From positions 1 through 64,000 of IMG/VR virus record IMGVR_UViG_3300025679_000007: a stretch of DNA of 64,000 nt. One strand, 5' to 3'. This document shows positions 7,978-15,755 of the stretch, one piece after another. This stretch comes from a virus. The notes under the pieces were generated by a model, which was not told where the DNA came from, did no database searches, and saw nothing but the letters and a program-made list of their open reading frames with translations. Position 1 is the stretch's first letter. Each line of letters opens with the position of its first letter. Made by a program: the position numbers and the translations under genes.

Positions 7978-8682
7978 ATGATCGTATACCATACGGAAGA
8001 AGATGGCTCGCCTCTGATCCAGGGCTCTGACAATTGGAAACGATTCCGTTGCGGGCGCCTTTGTGCCAGTGAAATGAAACTCGTGATCACCCCAACACTA
8101 AAATGCGCCGTCAACGAAAAAGCGACCGGACATCTCTACAAGTTAATGGTTCAAAGGATCACTGGCCACGTCCCGGAACATTACGTGTCAGACGATATGT
8201 TGCGCGGCAAGAAAGATGAGATCGAGGCTCGCATTCTCTATGACAAGCATTGCGCCTCGGTGCAGGAGGTCGGTTTTGTTACGAACGACGAGTGGGGCTT
8301 TACACTCGGTTACTCCCCAGATAGCCTCATTGGAGATGACGGTCTGTTCGAGGTCAAGTCCAGGCGCGACGATCTTCAGGTCAAGGATATCGTCGAAAAC
8401 GTAATCTCACAGTCCGTGCCGGCCGACTTCATGATCCAATGTCAGACCGGCCTGTTGGTGAGCAAGCGGGAGTGGCTCGACCTCGCCATCATTTCTGGTG
8501 GGTTACCCATGCCGGTAATCCGCTGCACGCCAATTCCATCTGTGCAAGATGCCATCCTTGACGCGGCCTATGCGTTCGAGAAGCGGCTTGCTGAGAAGAT
8601 GGATGTGTATCGTGACGTAATGGCATCCGGGGCGCGGCTGATCCCGACTGAGCGGCGCGTCTACGAGGACATTCTGGTATGA
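7978..8682 (+). CDS. YqaJ/lambda-exonuclease family viral recombinase
   Basis: This 234-residue protein has the family's conserved elements: W20-x3-RCGRLCAS (20-31), P114-D115-S-L then D121-G-x-x-E125-V-K127, the catalytic D...ExK core of PD-(D/E)XK 5'-3' exonucleases, and downstream Q154-x-Q156 with a hydrophobic helix. Such enzymes resect dsDNA ends to give 3' overhangs for an annealing partner. Length is typical. It follows the HNH gene by one base and is coupled by ATGA to an ExoX-like exonuclease. No clear RecT/Beta gene is nearby; the 9371 gene may supply a partner function. Confidence 0.9.
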   Translation: MIVYHTEEDGSPLIQGSDNWKRFRCGRLCASEMKLVITPTLKCAVNEKATGHLYKLMVQRITGHVPEHYVSDDMLRGKKDEIEARILYDKHCASVQEVGFVTNDEWGFTLGYSPDSLIGDDGLFEVKSRRDDLQVKDIVENVISQSVPADFMIQCQTGLLVSKREWLDLAIISGGLPMPVIRCTPIPSVQDAILDAAYAFEKRLAEKMDVYRDVMASGARLIPTERRVYEDILV

Positions 8683-9374
8683 CCATTATTCGGATTATTG
8701 ATTTTGAAACGACCGGCACCGAACCTCCGGAAGCCGAGGTGTGCGAGGTTGGCGTTTGTGATCTTCATCTTGAAGATAGACGAATCGATCAGCCGCGAAC
8801 CTGGATGTGCGGCGTGAGATCGATGCCGCCCGAAGTTCGCGCGATTCACCACATCCCGTTGTCCGAATGCGAAGGACATCCTCCATTCGCGGCCGTCGAA
8901 CTGTTCGATGAACCGATCGACGCCATAGCGGCTCACTCCGCCGAATTTGAAACCAAGTTCTTCGCGTCTCCGGTGCCAGTGATATGCACCTACAAGGCCG
9001 CGCTCCGGGTGTGGCCCGATGCGCCGGGTCACAGTAACGGCACGCTCCGATACTGGTTGGAAGACGCGGGTAAGATCAAGCCAGAGCACGCCCTGACGCA
9101 ACCTGCCCATCGCGCCGCGCCTGACGCTTATGTGACCGCGCACATCCTGGCCGCACTGTTCGAGGCCGGCGTGACTGGCCGTGAAATGGTCGCGTGGACC
9201 AAAGAGCCGCGGCTCTTGCCAAGATGTCCAATCGGCAAGTTCAGGGGAATGCCGTGGTCCGAAGTCGAGGCCGGATTCCTTGGTTGGATGCTGCGGCAAC
9301 CGACCATGGAAGACGACCTGAAATGGAACGCACAGCGGGAAATCGACCGTAGATCAAGGGGAAACCAACCATGA
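8679..9374 (+). CDS. DnaQ/ExoX-like 3'-5' exonuclease
   Basis: A DEDDh-type exonuclease of 231 residues. Exo I is IIDFETTG (D8, E10). Exo II reads AHSAEFET (85-92), where the usual Asp is replaced by Glu (E89 or E91). Exo III has H144 and D149 (AHRAAPDAYVTAHIL). A C-terminal region (about 180-231) with LPRCPIGKFRGMPWSEVEAG resembles the tail of exodeoxyribonuclease X. It would degrade single strands or trim 3' ends during recombination. ATGA overlaps on both sides place it in the cassette. Confidence 0.85.
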   Translation: MTIIRIIDFETTGTEPPEAEVCEVGVCDLHLEDRRIDQPRTWMCGVRSMPPEVRAIHHIPLSECEGHPPFAAVELFDEPIDAIAAHSAEFETKFFASPVPVICTYKAALRVWPDAPGHSNGTLRYWLEDAGKIKPEHALTQPAHRAAPDAYVTAHILAALFEAGVTGREMVAWTKEPRLLPRCPIGKFRGMPWSEVEAGFLGWMLRQPTMEDDLKWNAQREIDRRSRGNQP

Positions 9375-10228
9375 CCGACCTTACCGATACGATTATTGCC
9401 AAGTCGGACCAGCTAAATGCAGACGATTTGATTGGTCGCACATTGACGATCAAAATTACCAAGGTTTCGGGTTGTCCTGAACCGCAGCAGCCGATCGCCA
9501 TCAATTTTGAAGGAGATAATGGGAAGCCCTTCAAACCCTGTAAATCCATGCGGCGTGTCCTGGTCTATATCTGGGACAGGGACGGCGCTCAATACGTCGG
9601 ACGCAAGATGACGCTTTATCGCGATCCCAAGGTGCGCTTCGGCGGCGTTGAAGTCGGCGGTATTCGCATCTCGCACATGTCGGACATCACGGAACCCGTC
9701 ACGATGGCACTTGCCGAGAGCAAAGCGAGCCGCAAGCCATTTACCGTGAAGCCGCTGATCGAGCCAAAGCCGGCCGCCACCCAGGCGAAGAAACCCAAAA
9801 CCTGGGGCGACTTCCTGGACGAGCTTGAACCTGAGTTGGCCGGCGCCGAAACCAAGGATGCGGTCGATGCCATCTTGGCCCGCGATCTTGTCCACAAAGC
9901 TCAGGACACACTCAAAAACGGATCGCTCGAACGACTGAATAAGATGATCACGAATGCGATCCGCCGCACATCCGAACCGGACGCCACCGAAGCCGAGGAA
10001 ATCCCCGCCGACGCACCAGCCCCAGAAGCCCTCACCGCCGCGACGCACGACATGGTTCGCCACATCGCCGGCCGTGACAAGGCGACGCTGCCCGCCCTGA
10101 CCGCCAGCGGCGCCTATCAGCGGCTCGTCACGGACCTGGAAAAATCCGGGAACTTCGACCTGATGAATCGGATCAGGGATGCCAATTCCGCCGCGATGCT
10201 GCGGACTGGTGAGATTGAGGAAGTGTGA
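9371..10228 (+). CDS. conserved phage protein of recombination cassette, function unknown
   Basis: A 285-residue protein whose first ~115 residues (DTIIAKSDQLNADDLIGRTL; INFEGDNGKPFKPCKSMRRV; KVRFGGVEVGGIRISHMSDI) match a sequence pattern I recognise as very common in tailed phages, next to recombination or replication genes. The C-terminal half is helical and more variable, with an acidic Pro-rich linker near 205-222. Nearby exonucleases suggest an ssDNA-binding or annealing partner, but no such fold can be seen directly. Confidence 0.8.
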   Translation: MTDLTDTIIAKSDQLNADDLIGRTLTIKITKVSGCPEPQQPIAINFEGDNGKPFKPCKSMRRVLVYIWDRDGAQYVGRKMTLYRDPKVRFGGVEVGGIRISHMSDITEPVTMALAESKASRKPFTVKPLIEPKPAATQAKKPKTWGDFLDELEPELAGAETKDAVDAILARDLVHKAQDTLKNGSLERLNKMITNAIRRTSEPDATEAEEIPADAPAPEALTAATHDMVRHIAGRDKATLPALTASGAYQRLVTDLEKSGNFDLMNRIRDANSAAMLRTGEIEEV

Positions 10229-10362
10229 TGGCGGACCACCTGGAACGACTCACCCGCGAACTGGCGGACAAGGGCAAGCCGATCGAGGCCGGCTGGACCG
10301 CGCGGAACATCGATCCTGAAACGATCGCCGCCCGGTTGTGGGCTGAAAGCGAGGGGCCATGA
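10228..10362 (+). CDS. 44-residue hypothetical protein
   Basis: TGATG overlap upstream and ATGA overlap downstream frame a 44-codon gene, starting MADHLERLTRELADKGKPIE. It looks helical at the start with a Trp-containing middle (AGWTARNI). Real by coupling; function unknown. Confidence 0.55.
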   Translation: MADHLERLTRELADKGKPIEAGWTARNIDPETIAARLWAESEGP

Positions 10363-10550
10363 CCTACCTCGATGGCCTACAAGCCGCCCAAACAGCATGC
10401 CACGTCGTAAGGGGGCGCCTTTTGAAGGATCGTCGCGAAGCCTTGGCCGAAGGAGACACCCAGGCACAGGTTCTTGCCACGTCCGGAGCGCTGGCTGTTT
10501 GGCTTTGCATCGAAGAAATCCACACGTTGATCGCGAAGACACCGCCATGA
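10359..10550 (+). CDS. small helical hypothetical protein
   Basis: Sixty-three residues between two ATGA overlaps, mostly helical (DGLQAAQTACHVVRGRLLKD) with a hydrophobic C-terminal helix (ALAVWLCIEEIHTLI). No family recognised. Confidence 0.55.
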   Translation: MTYLDGLQAAQTACHVVRGRLLKDRREALAEGDTQAQVLATSGALAVWLCIEEIHTLIAKTPP

Positions 10551-10642
10551 AGCTCCTGACCGTCCTCGCGTTGATCCTGCTCGCTTTGGCCGGCCGCGAC
10601 ATCGCAACGAACTATCCCCCCATGGATAAGGAAAATAAATGA
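10547..10642 (+). CDS. 31-residue membrane or exported peptide
   Basis: [20 protein letters not shown] begins this 31-residue frame, which is one hydrophobic helix plus a short polar tail. It overlaps both neighbours by ATGA. It could be a tiny membrane protein or a cleaved signal; evidence is composition and coupling. Confidence 0.45.
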   Translation: MKLLTVLALILLALAGRDIATNYPPMDKENK

Positions 10643-11043
10643 GCGACTTCAAACCAATACTCTGTGTCGATTTCGACGGCGTGGTGCACTCGTACGAAAA
10701 AGGCTGGCAAGACGGTGTGATCTACGGAACCGTCACGCCCGGTTTTTTCGAATGGGCTGAGCAAGCCGCGAAGCAATTCAATCTCGTGATCTATTCCTCT
10801 CGGTCAAAGTCTGAAGAAGCCCGGGTGGACATGCTGGTGTGGCTGATCGACCAACGCCGCGAGTGGCGCAAGGCCGGCGGGATGCATGAGACAGACGCGG
10901 CGCTGGACTTTGAGTTCGCGGACCAAAAGCCGCCGGCGTGGCTTACGATCGACGATAGGGCGATCTGCTTCAAAGGCGACTGGTCCGCGCCGGAACTGAC
11001 GCCGGACGCCATGCGCGCGTTTAAGCCGTGGAACGTGAAATAA
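10639..11043 (+). CDS. HAD-like protein
   Basis: The 134-residue product starts with a HAD motif [14 protein letters not shown] (residues 7-19, catalytic D11 and D13). It continues with [20 protein letters not shown], where S/T of motif II is in the VIYSSR strand end, and [14 protein letters not shown] near 115-125, the acidic DD of motif IV. It has no cap domain. Phage homologues with this DFDGV start are common; some may act on nucleotides or polynucleotide ends, but the substrate is unknown. Confidence 0.75.
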   Translation: MSDFKPILCVDFDGVVHSYEKGWQDGVIYGTVTPGFFEWAEQAAKQFNLVIYSSRSKSEEARVDMLVWLIDQRREWRKAGGMHETDAALDFEFADQKPPAWLTIDDRAICFKGDWSAPELTPDAMRAFKPWNVK

Positions 11044-11086
11044 TTCGCTCCAAGAAGAACCACCCGCCTTCTGAAAAGGACGATCC

Positions 11087-11224
11087 ATGACCTACACCGT
11101 CACGTTTACTTCACCGCTGACCGCCGATGACATGACCTTGGCCGCGCACCTGGCGGGAACACCGGCGAGCACGAGCACCAGCACTGGGAACAGCACGGGC
11201 ACAGCGCGGGATGCGCTGCCGTGA
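11087..11224 (+). CDS. 45-residue hypothetical protein
   Basis: The ATG is preceded by AAAAGGACGATCC, a fair ribosome binding site, after a 43-bp gap. The product MTYTVTFTSPLTADDMTLAA ends in a Ser/Thr-rich tail and in a GTGA overlap with the next gene. It is small and without recognisable domain. Confidence 0.45.
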   Translation: MTYTVTFTSPLTADDMTLAAHLAGTPASTSTSTGNSTGTARDALP

Positions 11225-11466
11225 ACAACCCGCGGTGCGCCGCGTGTATCTATCTCGGTCCAGAAGGGACGCACGATAGTTCGCCGGCAATCATTGGCCC
11301 GACATGTCGCCGCCATGCACCCATTGCAACGGGCGGAATGATGTCAGGCAGCCGCACCATGTGGCCGGTCGTGCAGCCTGACGATTGGTGCGGTGATTTT
11401 GAGCCGGTCGAACAGGATGGGCCGTTCGGGCCACACGCCAATCACTCTGTCGCTGCGGAGCACTGA
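11221..11466 (+). CDS. four-cysteine phage protein
   Basis: GTG start in a GTGA overlap; 81 residues with CAAC (6-9), CRRHAP (about 30-35) and WCGDFEPV (about 56-63). This Cys/His arrangement and the V.P.DWCGDFE ending form a pattern I have seen in small phage proteins, probably a zinc- or iron-binding fold. Function unknown. Confidence 0.65.
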   Translation: MNNPRCAACIYLGPEGTHDSSPAIIGPTCRRHAPIATGGMMSGSRTMWPVVQPDDWCGDFEPVEQDGPFGPHANHSVAAEH

Positions 11467-11468
11467 CG

Positions 11469-11813
11469 ATGAATTATGAAGAATACTGGCGGGAGTGCAT
11501 CGCCGACGCCGCAGAGGAATGCGGAGCAGTTCTGACCGGCGAACAGATCAACGCAATAGCTGGGTCTGTGCAAGTCGCGCATGAGAACTATGACATGGCG
11601 TTCTACGCTCCGCCGCCGTCCGATCGCATCAGCACTGTGAAGCGCGAAGGCGACGCCAAACTGGCCCGTCTTCAGGCTGAGTTTGATGCTTACCGAAACG
11701 ACGCCGAAATCGCCGTCAAGCGCGCGTTGCGCCAATGGCCTGACGCCAACGTGAGCATCCAGAAGAACGGAGAAGTTATCCGTTGGGGCGGTCGGATCGA
11801 GCGCATCCAATGA
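11469..11813 (+). CDS. hypothetical coiled-coil phage protein
   Basis: A 114-residue product starting MNYEEYWRECIADAAEECGA. Residues about 55-95 are a charged helix (REGDAKLARLQAEFDAYRND) likely forming a coiled coil. Coupled by ATGA to the next frame. No family recognised. Confidence 0.6.
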   Translation: MNYEEYWRECIADAAEECGAVLTGEQINAIAGSVQVAHENYDMAFYAPPPSDRISTVKREGDAKLARLQAEFDAYRNDAEIAVKRALRQWPDANVSIQKNGEVIRWGGRIERIQ

Positions 11814-11875
11814 CCGTGCCAAAAACACCGGAGGCCCTCGATGCGTTCGCGAAGGCGCCGGTGGCGGCGGCATGA
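11810..11875 (+). CDS. possible 21-residue peptide
   Basis: ATGA overlaps at both ends delimit a 21-codon frame (MTVPKTPEALDAFAKAPVAA and one more Ala). It may be a true micro-gene or a leader that keeps ribosomes coupled to the next gene. Evidence is only positional. Confidence 0.3.
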   Translation: MTVPKTPEALDAFAKAPVAAA

Positions 11876-12081
11876 CAAAGGAGCCGCCGGACATCACGGA
11901 ATCTGCCGTCTTTTACAGATGGTGGCAGTGCCGCGAGCCGCGGGAGCGCGATGCCGTTCTCATGCAACGGGCGCTCGATGCCGGACTGATCATGGAGAGC
12001 GGCGATATGCTTTTCCTGACCGCCAAAGGTCAGGAGTTGCGCGCGCTGTCGTTTCCAAAGAGGATCAAGGCCCGTGGGTGA
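11872..12081 (+). CDS. small hypothetical phage protein
   Basis: Sixty-nine residues coupled by ATGA. The helical sequence RDAVLMQRALDAGLIMESGD and LTAKGQELRAL suggests a winged-helix-like or tri-helical fold, but no family match is clear. The next gene starts eight bases before its stop. Confidence 0.6.
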   Translation: MTKEPPDITESAVFYRWWQCREPRERDAVLMQRALDAGLIMESGDMLFLTAKGQELRALSFPKRIKARG

Positions 12082-13024
12082 AAACAGCAAGATCGAATGG
12101 ACCACGCACACGCTTAATTTCTGGATTGGGTGCCAGGAGATCAGTCCGGCTTGCGACTTCTGCTACGCCAGGGAGCAAAACGCTTTCCGAGGCTGGGTCA
12201 AAGGCTGGGGATCGCATGGGGAGCGACGGCGCACCAAAACCTGGGGGGACGCGCTGCGCTGGAATCGAACGGCGCGCGAGACTGGCATCCGCGCGAAGGT
12301 ATTCAGCAACTCGCTGTCCGACTTCTTTGACAACGCCGTTGACGAGACCGGCATCCGCGATGAAGCCTGGCAGGTGATCGACGAGTGCCGCGATCTTGAC
12401 TGGCTCCTGCTCACGAAGCGACCTCAGCTTATCACAAACCGCTTGCCCGCCGACTGGATGACGCGCGGACCTGACGGGTGGCTGATACCATGGCCGCATG
12501 TGTGGCTTGGCTGCACAACGGAAAACCAGGAGGAAGCTGATCGGCGCATCCCGCATCTGCTGGCGGTGCCGGCGGCGATGCATTTCTTGTCGTGCGAACC
12601 GCTACTTGGGCCGGTTGATCTTACCCACATCCTGGCGCCCCGAGATACAACTGACGACCTGGGGTGGACGTTCAATGCCCTGGATACTGGCGACTATTAC
12701 CAGTTCCGAGACAACCTGAGCTATTGGCAGAGTGGGGACGGCCCACACCGTGACAATCGTATTAGTTGGGTAATTTCGGGCGGAGAATCCGGCCCGCATG
12801 CGCGTCCGTCCAATCCACAGTGGTTCCGCGATATAGGTCGGCAGTGCGCCGATGCTGGTGTTGCGTGGTTCCATAAACAGAACGGCGAGTACGCGTCTGT
12901 CAGTGAGGTCGCTGGCCCCGGTGTCCATTTTAGTTTTTCGGATGGCCGAACGGTGCGCCGCGTCGGCAAGAAGGCCGCAGGCGCGCGGCTCGATGGGCAC
13001 GAACACAAGGAAATGCCCCGATGA
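12074..13024 (+). CDS. phage Gp37/Gp68 family protein (DUF5131)
   Basis: A 316-residue protein starting at GTG. The N-terminus SKIEWTTHTLNFWIGCQEIS followed by PACDFCYA is diagnostic for DUF5131; cysteines C20, C27 and C30 resemble a radical-SAM-like CxxxxxxCxxC cluster site. Other family motifs are WLLLTKRPQ, VWLGCTTENQ, LSCEPLLGPVDL, WVISGGESGPHARP and WFKQNGE-like VAWFHKQNGEY. The family is common in phages and its reaction is unknown; a SAM-dependent modification is suspected from the fold. Coupled to the next gene by ATGA. Confidence 0.9.
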   Translation: MGENSKIEWTTHTLNFWIGCQEISPACDFCYAREQNAFRGWVKGWGSHGERRRTKTWGDALRWNRTARETGIRAKVFSNSLSDFFDNAVDETGIRDEAWQVIDECRDLDWLLLTKRPQLITNRLPADWMTRGPDGWLIPWPHVWLGCTTENQEEADRRIPHLLAVPAAMHFLSCEPLLGPVDLTHILAPRDTTDDLGWTFNALDTGDYYQFRDNLSYWQSGDGPHRDNRISWVISGGESGPHARPSNPQWFRDIGRQCADAGVAWFHKQNGEYASVSEVAGPGVHFSFSDGRTVRRVGKKAAGARLDGHEHKEMPR

Positions 13025-13350
13025 CCGACGAAGTACGCAACGACCTGATCGCGCGGCTTGAGGCGGTGACGAATGGAAGCGAAGAACTCGACCTTGAGAT
13101 TCTCCGAGTATTGGACATACGACTTGGTGTTGATGCGCCCTTCATTTCACATATGCCTCATATCCAACAGTTCACCCGCGGCATCGACGCCGCCCTGACG
13201 CTGCTTTCGCCGGGCGCGTTCTGGTCGCTTCTTACAGCGGACGCTGGCGGTTTCCAGGCGACGGTGGTGAACGACCATCTCGCGAAATATGTCCGCCATA
13301 ACTCCGCGGCGATGGCGTTGTGCATCGCCGCGTTGAAGGTGAGGCCATGA
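13021..13350 (+). CDS. conserved phage hypothetical protein
   Basis: The pattern LIARLEAVTNGSEELDLEIL ... FTRGIDAALTLL marks a family I recognise from many phage and alphaproteobacterial genomes, typically 100-130 residues. Here it is 109 residues, coupled by ATGA on both sides. No function is established to my knowledge. Confidence 0.7.
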   Translation: MTDEVRNDLIARLEAVTNGSEELDLEILRVLDIRLGVDAPFISHMPHIQQFTRGIDAALTLLSPGAFWSLLTADAGGFQATVVNDHLAKYVRHNSAAMALCIAALKVRP

Positions 13351-13682
13351 TGGCTGAAAACGAAGACCTCGGCATCCGTATCGGTCGCATGGCCAAGGCT
13401 CTGACCAAAGAGCAACTGGCCGAAATGCTGGCCATTCACGAACTTGACTTGTGGCGCCGGAAAACCCGTACGCCGACATTCGGTTTGTTTCCGGACGATC
13501 CGGTTTATGGACCCTTGATCGAAGGCACGATGATCGCGTGGCGCCAGACCCGAAAGCGGTGTGGCTTCGGCCATCTGACCGAGCTCGGAGAACGCGTGAT
13601 GCTGTGCCGGATTACATACGATCTGGAAGCGTCTGGCGCGTTGCCAGCTCCGCCCGATGGTGAAGGGGAGTTGGGGCAATGA
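13347..13682 (+). CDS. hypothetical phage protein
   Basis: A 111-residue soluble product starting MMAENEDLGIRIGRMAKALT, coupled by ATGA at both ends. It contains a helical central part and WRQTRKRCGFGHLTELGERV. No family recognised. Confidence 0.6.
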   Translation: MMAENEDLGIRIGRMAKALTKEQLAEMLAIHELDLWRRKTRTPTFGLFPDDPVYGPLIEGTMIAWRQTRKRCGFGHLTELGERVMLCRITYDLEASGALPAPPDGEGELGQ

Positions 13683-13855
13683 CCGATGAAATCCGACCGC
13701 CGCCCGCCATCGGCACCCTTCATCGGCGCGTCGTCGGCAAGCGGGACCGGCGCCGCCAAACACGCAACGCAGTGGTCGTCATAGAATGGAATGGCGTGTT
13801 TGGCGACTTTCAGTTGACGACCTGCCATGGAAATGACTGGGTGATCGATGGCTGA
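13679..13855 (+). CDS. 58-residue hypothetical protein
   Basis: The ATG overlaps the previous stop. The 58 codons encode a basic first half (HRRVVGKRDRRRQTRNAV) and a beta-like second half (VVIEWNGVFGDFQLTTCHGN), which may nevertheless form one small domain. Too short for standard gene calling but well coupled. Confidence 0.5.
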   Translation: MTDEIRPPPAIGTLHRRVVGKRDRRRQTRNAVVVIEWNGVFGDFQLTTCHGNDWVIDG

Positions 13856-13884
13856 CGCGCCCTCCGCTTATCCTCTGGCATCCG

Positions 13885-14319
13885 ATGGTTAGCGCCTGTG
13901 AAAAACGCGAAGCGGCGAAGACTGAATGCCGGGCGGCCCTTCGCGATGCGTGGCGCGCGAATGCCCTGTCATACTGGCCCGCTGCTCATACGCCGACCCA
14001 GCAGCGCACCGCGATGGTGATCGCGGCGTTTGCTTGTGATGTGAAGCAAGATCACCAACTCGCGGACTGGCTCTTATGTGCGCGACCAGAGCATGCCCGC
14101 GCCGTCGCAACCGGCGTCGCGGCTCACGCGCTGCGCGATGGAATCACCGCCGCGTGGGATGCCCTGATCGCCGTTGACGCGATGGATTGCGACCAGGCCG
14201 ATGAACTGTACCAGACCGATGGCGTGTTGAGATGGACGCCGCGCCCCGAATGGCTCACGCCCGTCCGGAGACCGGACCCGGAGGCGATTTGGCGCGCGCG
14301 GGAGGAATTGCGGGGATGA
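13885..14319 (+). CDS. hypothetical phage protein
   Basis: A 144-residue Ala- and Trp-rich helical product. A valid start is ATG 13885, reached after a short unassigned stretch; no strong ribosome binding site is visible. WRANALSYWPAAHTPTQQRT and GITAAWDALIAVDAMDCDQA are typical segments. A 16-codon frame (14316-14366) coupled by ATGA and TGATG lies between it and the next gene. Confidence 0.55.
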   Translation: MVSACEKREAAKTECRAALRDAWRANALSYWPAAHTPTQQRTAMVIAAFACDVKQDHQLADWLLCARPEHARAVATGVAAHALRDGITAAWDALIAVDAMDCDQADELYQTDGVLRWTPRPEWLTPVRRPDPEAIWRAREELRG

Positions 14320-14365
14320 CTGACCGCACCGCCGCCGCCTGGTCGTGCGACGAGGGGCGTTCTTG

Positions 14366-14746
14366 ATGGACGACACCTCAGAGCGCCTGCGCCTGCAATG
14401 GCTGTACGAGAGCATAGCCGATCCCGATTGCACGGGGTGGACGTGTCCGACATGCGACTATTCGAACTATCACACCTATGGCCTGAAGGAATGCGAGCGG
14501 TGCGCGTTCGAACTTGATCAGGATCGTGTCCGGGACGCGCTGGCCGAACGTGAAACAGACAAAGCGGCTAACAAAGTAAAATCCAGGAAATATGAGTGCT
14601 TCATTGAAGATCACGTCCCGTTGCCGTGGACGCCAGGACGCTGCGCCGGATACGCGGGCCACACGCTCCATTTGATGCGCTGCAAACGGAAAGACGGTTT
14701 TGGATTGGGTGGGTTGTTCTGTAAGCAACATGCGAAGAATTCGTGA
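14366..14746 (+). CDS. zinc-ribbon protein
   Basis: A 126-residue product with CPTCDYSNYHTYGLKECERC (residues about 26-45), a clear CxxC...CxxC zinc ribbon, then a Lys/Arg linker and a second Cys/His group (RCAGYAGHTLHLMRC ... FCKQH). The start is coupled by TGATG to a 16-codon frame. Role unknown. Confidence 0.65.
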   Translation: MDDTSERLRLQWLYESIADPDCTGWTCPTCDYSNYHTYGLKECERCAFELDQDRVRDALAERETDKAANKVKSRKYECFIEDHVPLPWTPGRCAGYAGHTLHLMRCKRKDGFGLGGLFCKQHAKNS

Positions 14747-14750
14747 CCCC

Positions 14751-14948
14751 ATGCACGCGCTGATCACCGACGCGTTCTTCGCGCTGGCATTCGCCGGCTG
14801 GGCGATCTGGTGCGGCGAGCGATCGAGCCGAATCGAGGGTGTTGGATATGGCCTCGCGGCTATCGCCCTCGCCGGTGCCGCGGCCACGTTCGCGTGCGTG
14901 GCCGCCAATGTGGCGATGCGCATGGATTTTCCGGGGGCGGGGCAGTGA
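14751..14948 (+). CDS. small two-helix membrane protein
   Basis: Sixty-five residues with two hydrophobic segments (ITDAFFALAFAGWAIWC and GLAAIALAGAAATFACVAAN) separated by a charged turn. Coupled by GTGA to the GIY-YIG gene. The topology could fit a holin-like or simply an accessory membrane peptide; no lysis genes are nearby. Confidence 0.55.
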   Translation: MHALITDAFFALAFAGWAIWCGERSSRIEGVGYGLAAIALAGAAATFACVAANVAMRMDFPGAGQ

Positions 14949-15514
14949 CTGAGACGCTGCATACGCTGGCCGACGTGGCGGAGGCGCATCATACGACGCC
15001 GCTGGTGTTGCTGCGTTTTTTTCGTAGGCGCGGAATCGAAGTACATAAAACCAACATACACGGCAGATGGGCGGTATCGCAGGAAGGCTTGACGGAACTC
15101 AGTCTTACAGTTCAGCGGTTGGCGAACGAACATGCCAGGATCGCGTTTCTACGAAGTGAGGGTGCTCGAATCAGGCGAGAGGCGCGCACAAAGCAGCGAG
15201 CCAAAGAAACCGCGCTGACCGAGGCTGCTGTTGTCGCGCGTGCCATCCGGTGGAAGCCGTATGGATCTGGCGTCTATTTCCTGATCAAATCAAAGAAAGT
15301 CATCTACGTTGGCCAGACCGTCAATGTGATCATCCGTGTTGGCACGCACGCCACCACAAAGAAGTTCGACACGTGGCATTGGATTCCATGCCCACGCGAC
15401 AAGCTTAACGCGCTTGAACGCATATATATTGATGCTTTTTTGCCTCCCTTAAATCGCGACCCCTTTACCCGCATGTTACGGTCATCTCGCGAGGTGGATG
15501 GGACCAATGCCTAA
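14945..15514 (+). CDS. GIY-YIG endonuclease with N-terminal DNA-binding region
   Basis: The start is GTG in a GTGA overlap. The first ~60 residues look like a MerR/excisionase-type helix-turn-helix (LADVAEAHHTTPLVLLRFFR). A basic helical linker follows. The C-terminal nuclease shows GVYFL (GIY), VIYVGQT (YIG), the catalytic Arg in VNVIIRVGTH and the metal-binding Glu in NALERIYIDAF. Asn and Pro after it (LPPLNRDP) fit the family end. It may be a homing nuclease; it lies beside the excisionase and integrase genes. Confidence 0.85.
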   Translation: MTETLHTLADVAEAHHTTPLVLLRFFRRRGIEVHKTNIHGRWAVSQEGLTELSLTVQRLANEHARIAFLRSEGARIRREARTKQRAKETALTEAAVVARAIRWKPYGSGVYFLIKSKKVIYVGQTVNVIIRVGTHATTKKFDTWHWIPCPRDKLNALERIYIDAFLPPLNRDPFTRMLRSSREVDGTNA

Positions 15515-15755
15515 CTTCGATTATCTCCCGCCCGGCATTGTCCCATTCGCGGTGTCTCGTGAGGCGGCGGCCGCGCTGATCGGGGTCTCCGCCGCGTTCT
15601 TCGACAGGCTGGTCAAAGACGGCCGGATGCCGCAACCTCGCGAGGTGGACGGCCGGGTGCTCTGGGACTCTGAGGAGGTGCGCGCCGCGTGGCGGGCCAT
15701 CCCCCGCCGAGGCGCCAAGGCCACGGTCAACGAATGGGATGGGGCGACGGCGTGA
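15507..15755 (+). CDS. AlpA-like excisionase / directionality factor
   Basis: An 82-residue winged-helix protein: VSREAAAALIGVSAAFFDRL then VKDGRMPQPREVDGRVLWDS, the pattern of AlpA/Xis-type small DNA binders (helix-turn-helix, basic wing). It overlaps the GIY-YIG gene by eight bases and the integrase by GTGA, so excisionase and integrase are expressed from one message. It likely bends attP/attL DNA to favour excision. Confidence 0.75.
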   Translation: MPNFDYLPPGIVPFAVSREAAAALIGVSAAFFDRLVKDGRMPQPREVDGRVLWDSEEVRAAWRAIPRRGAKATVNEWDGATA

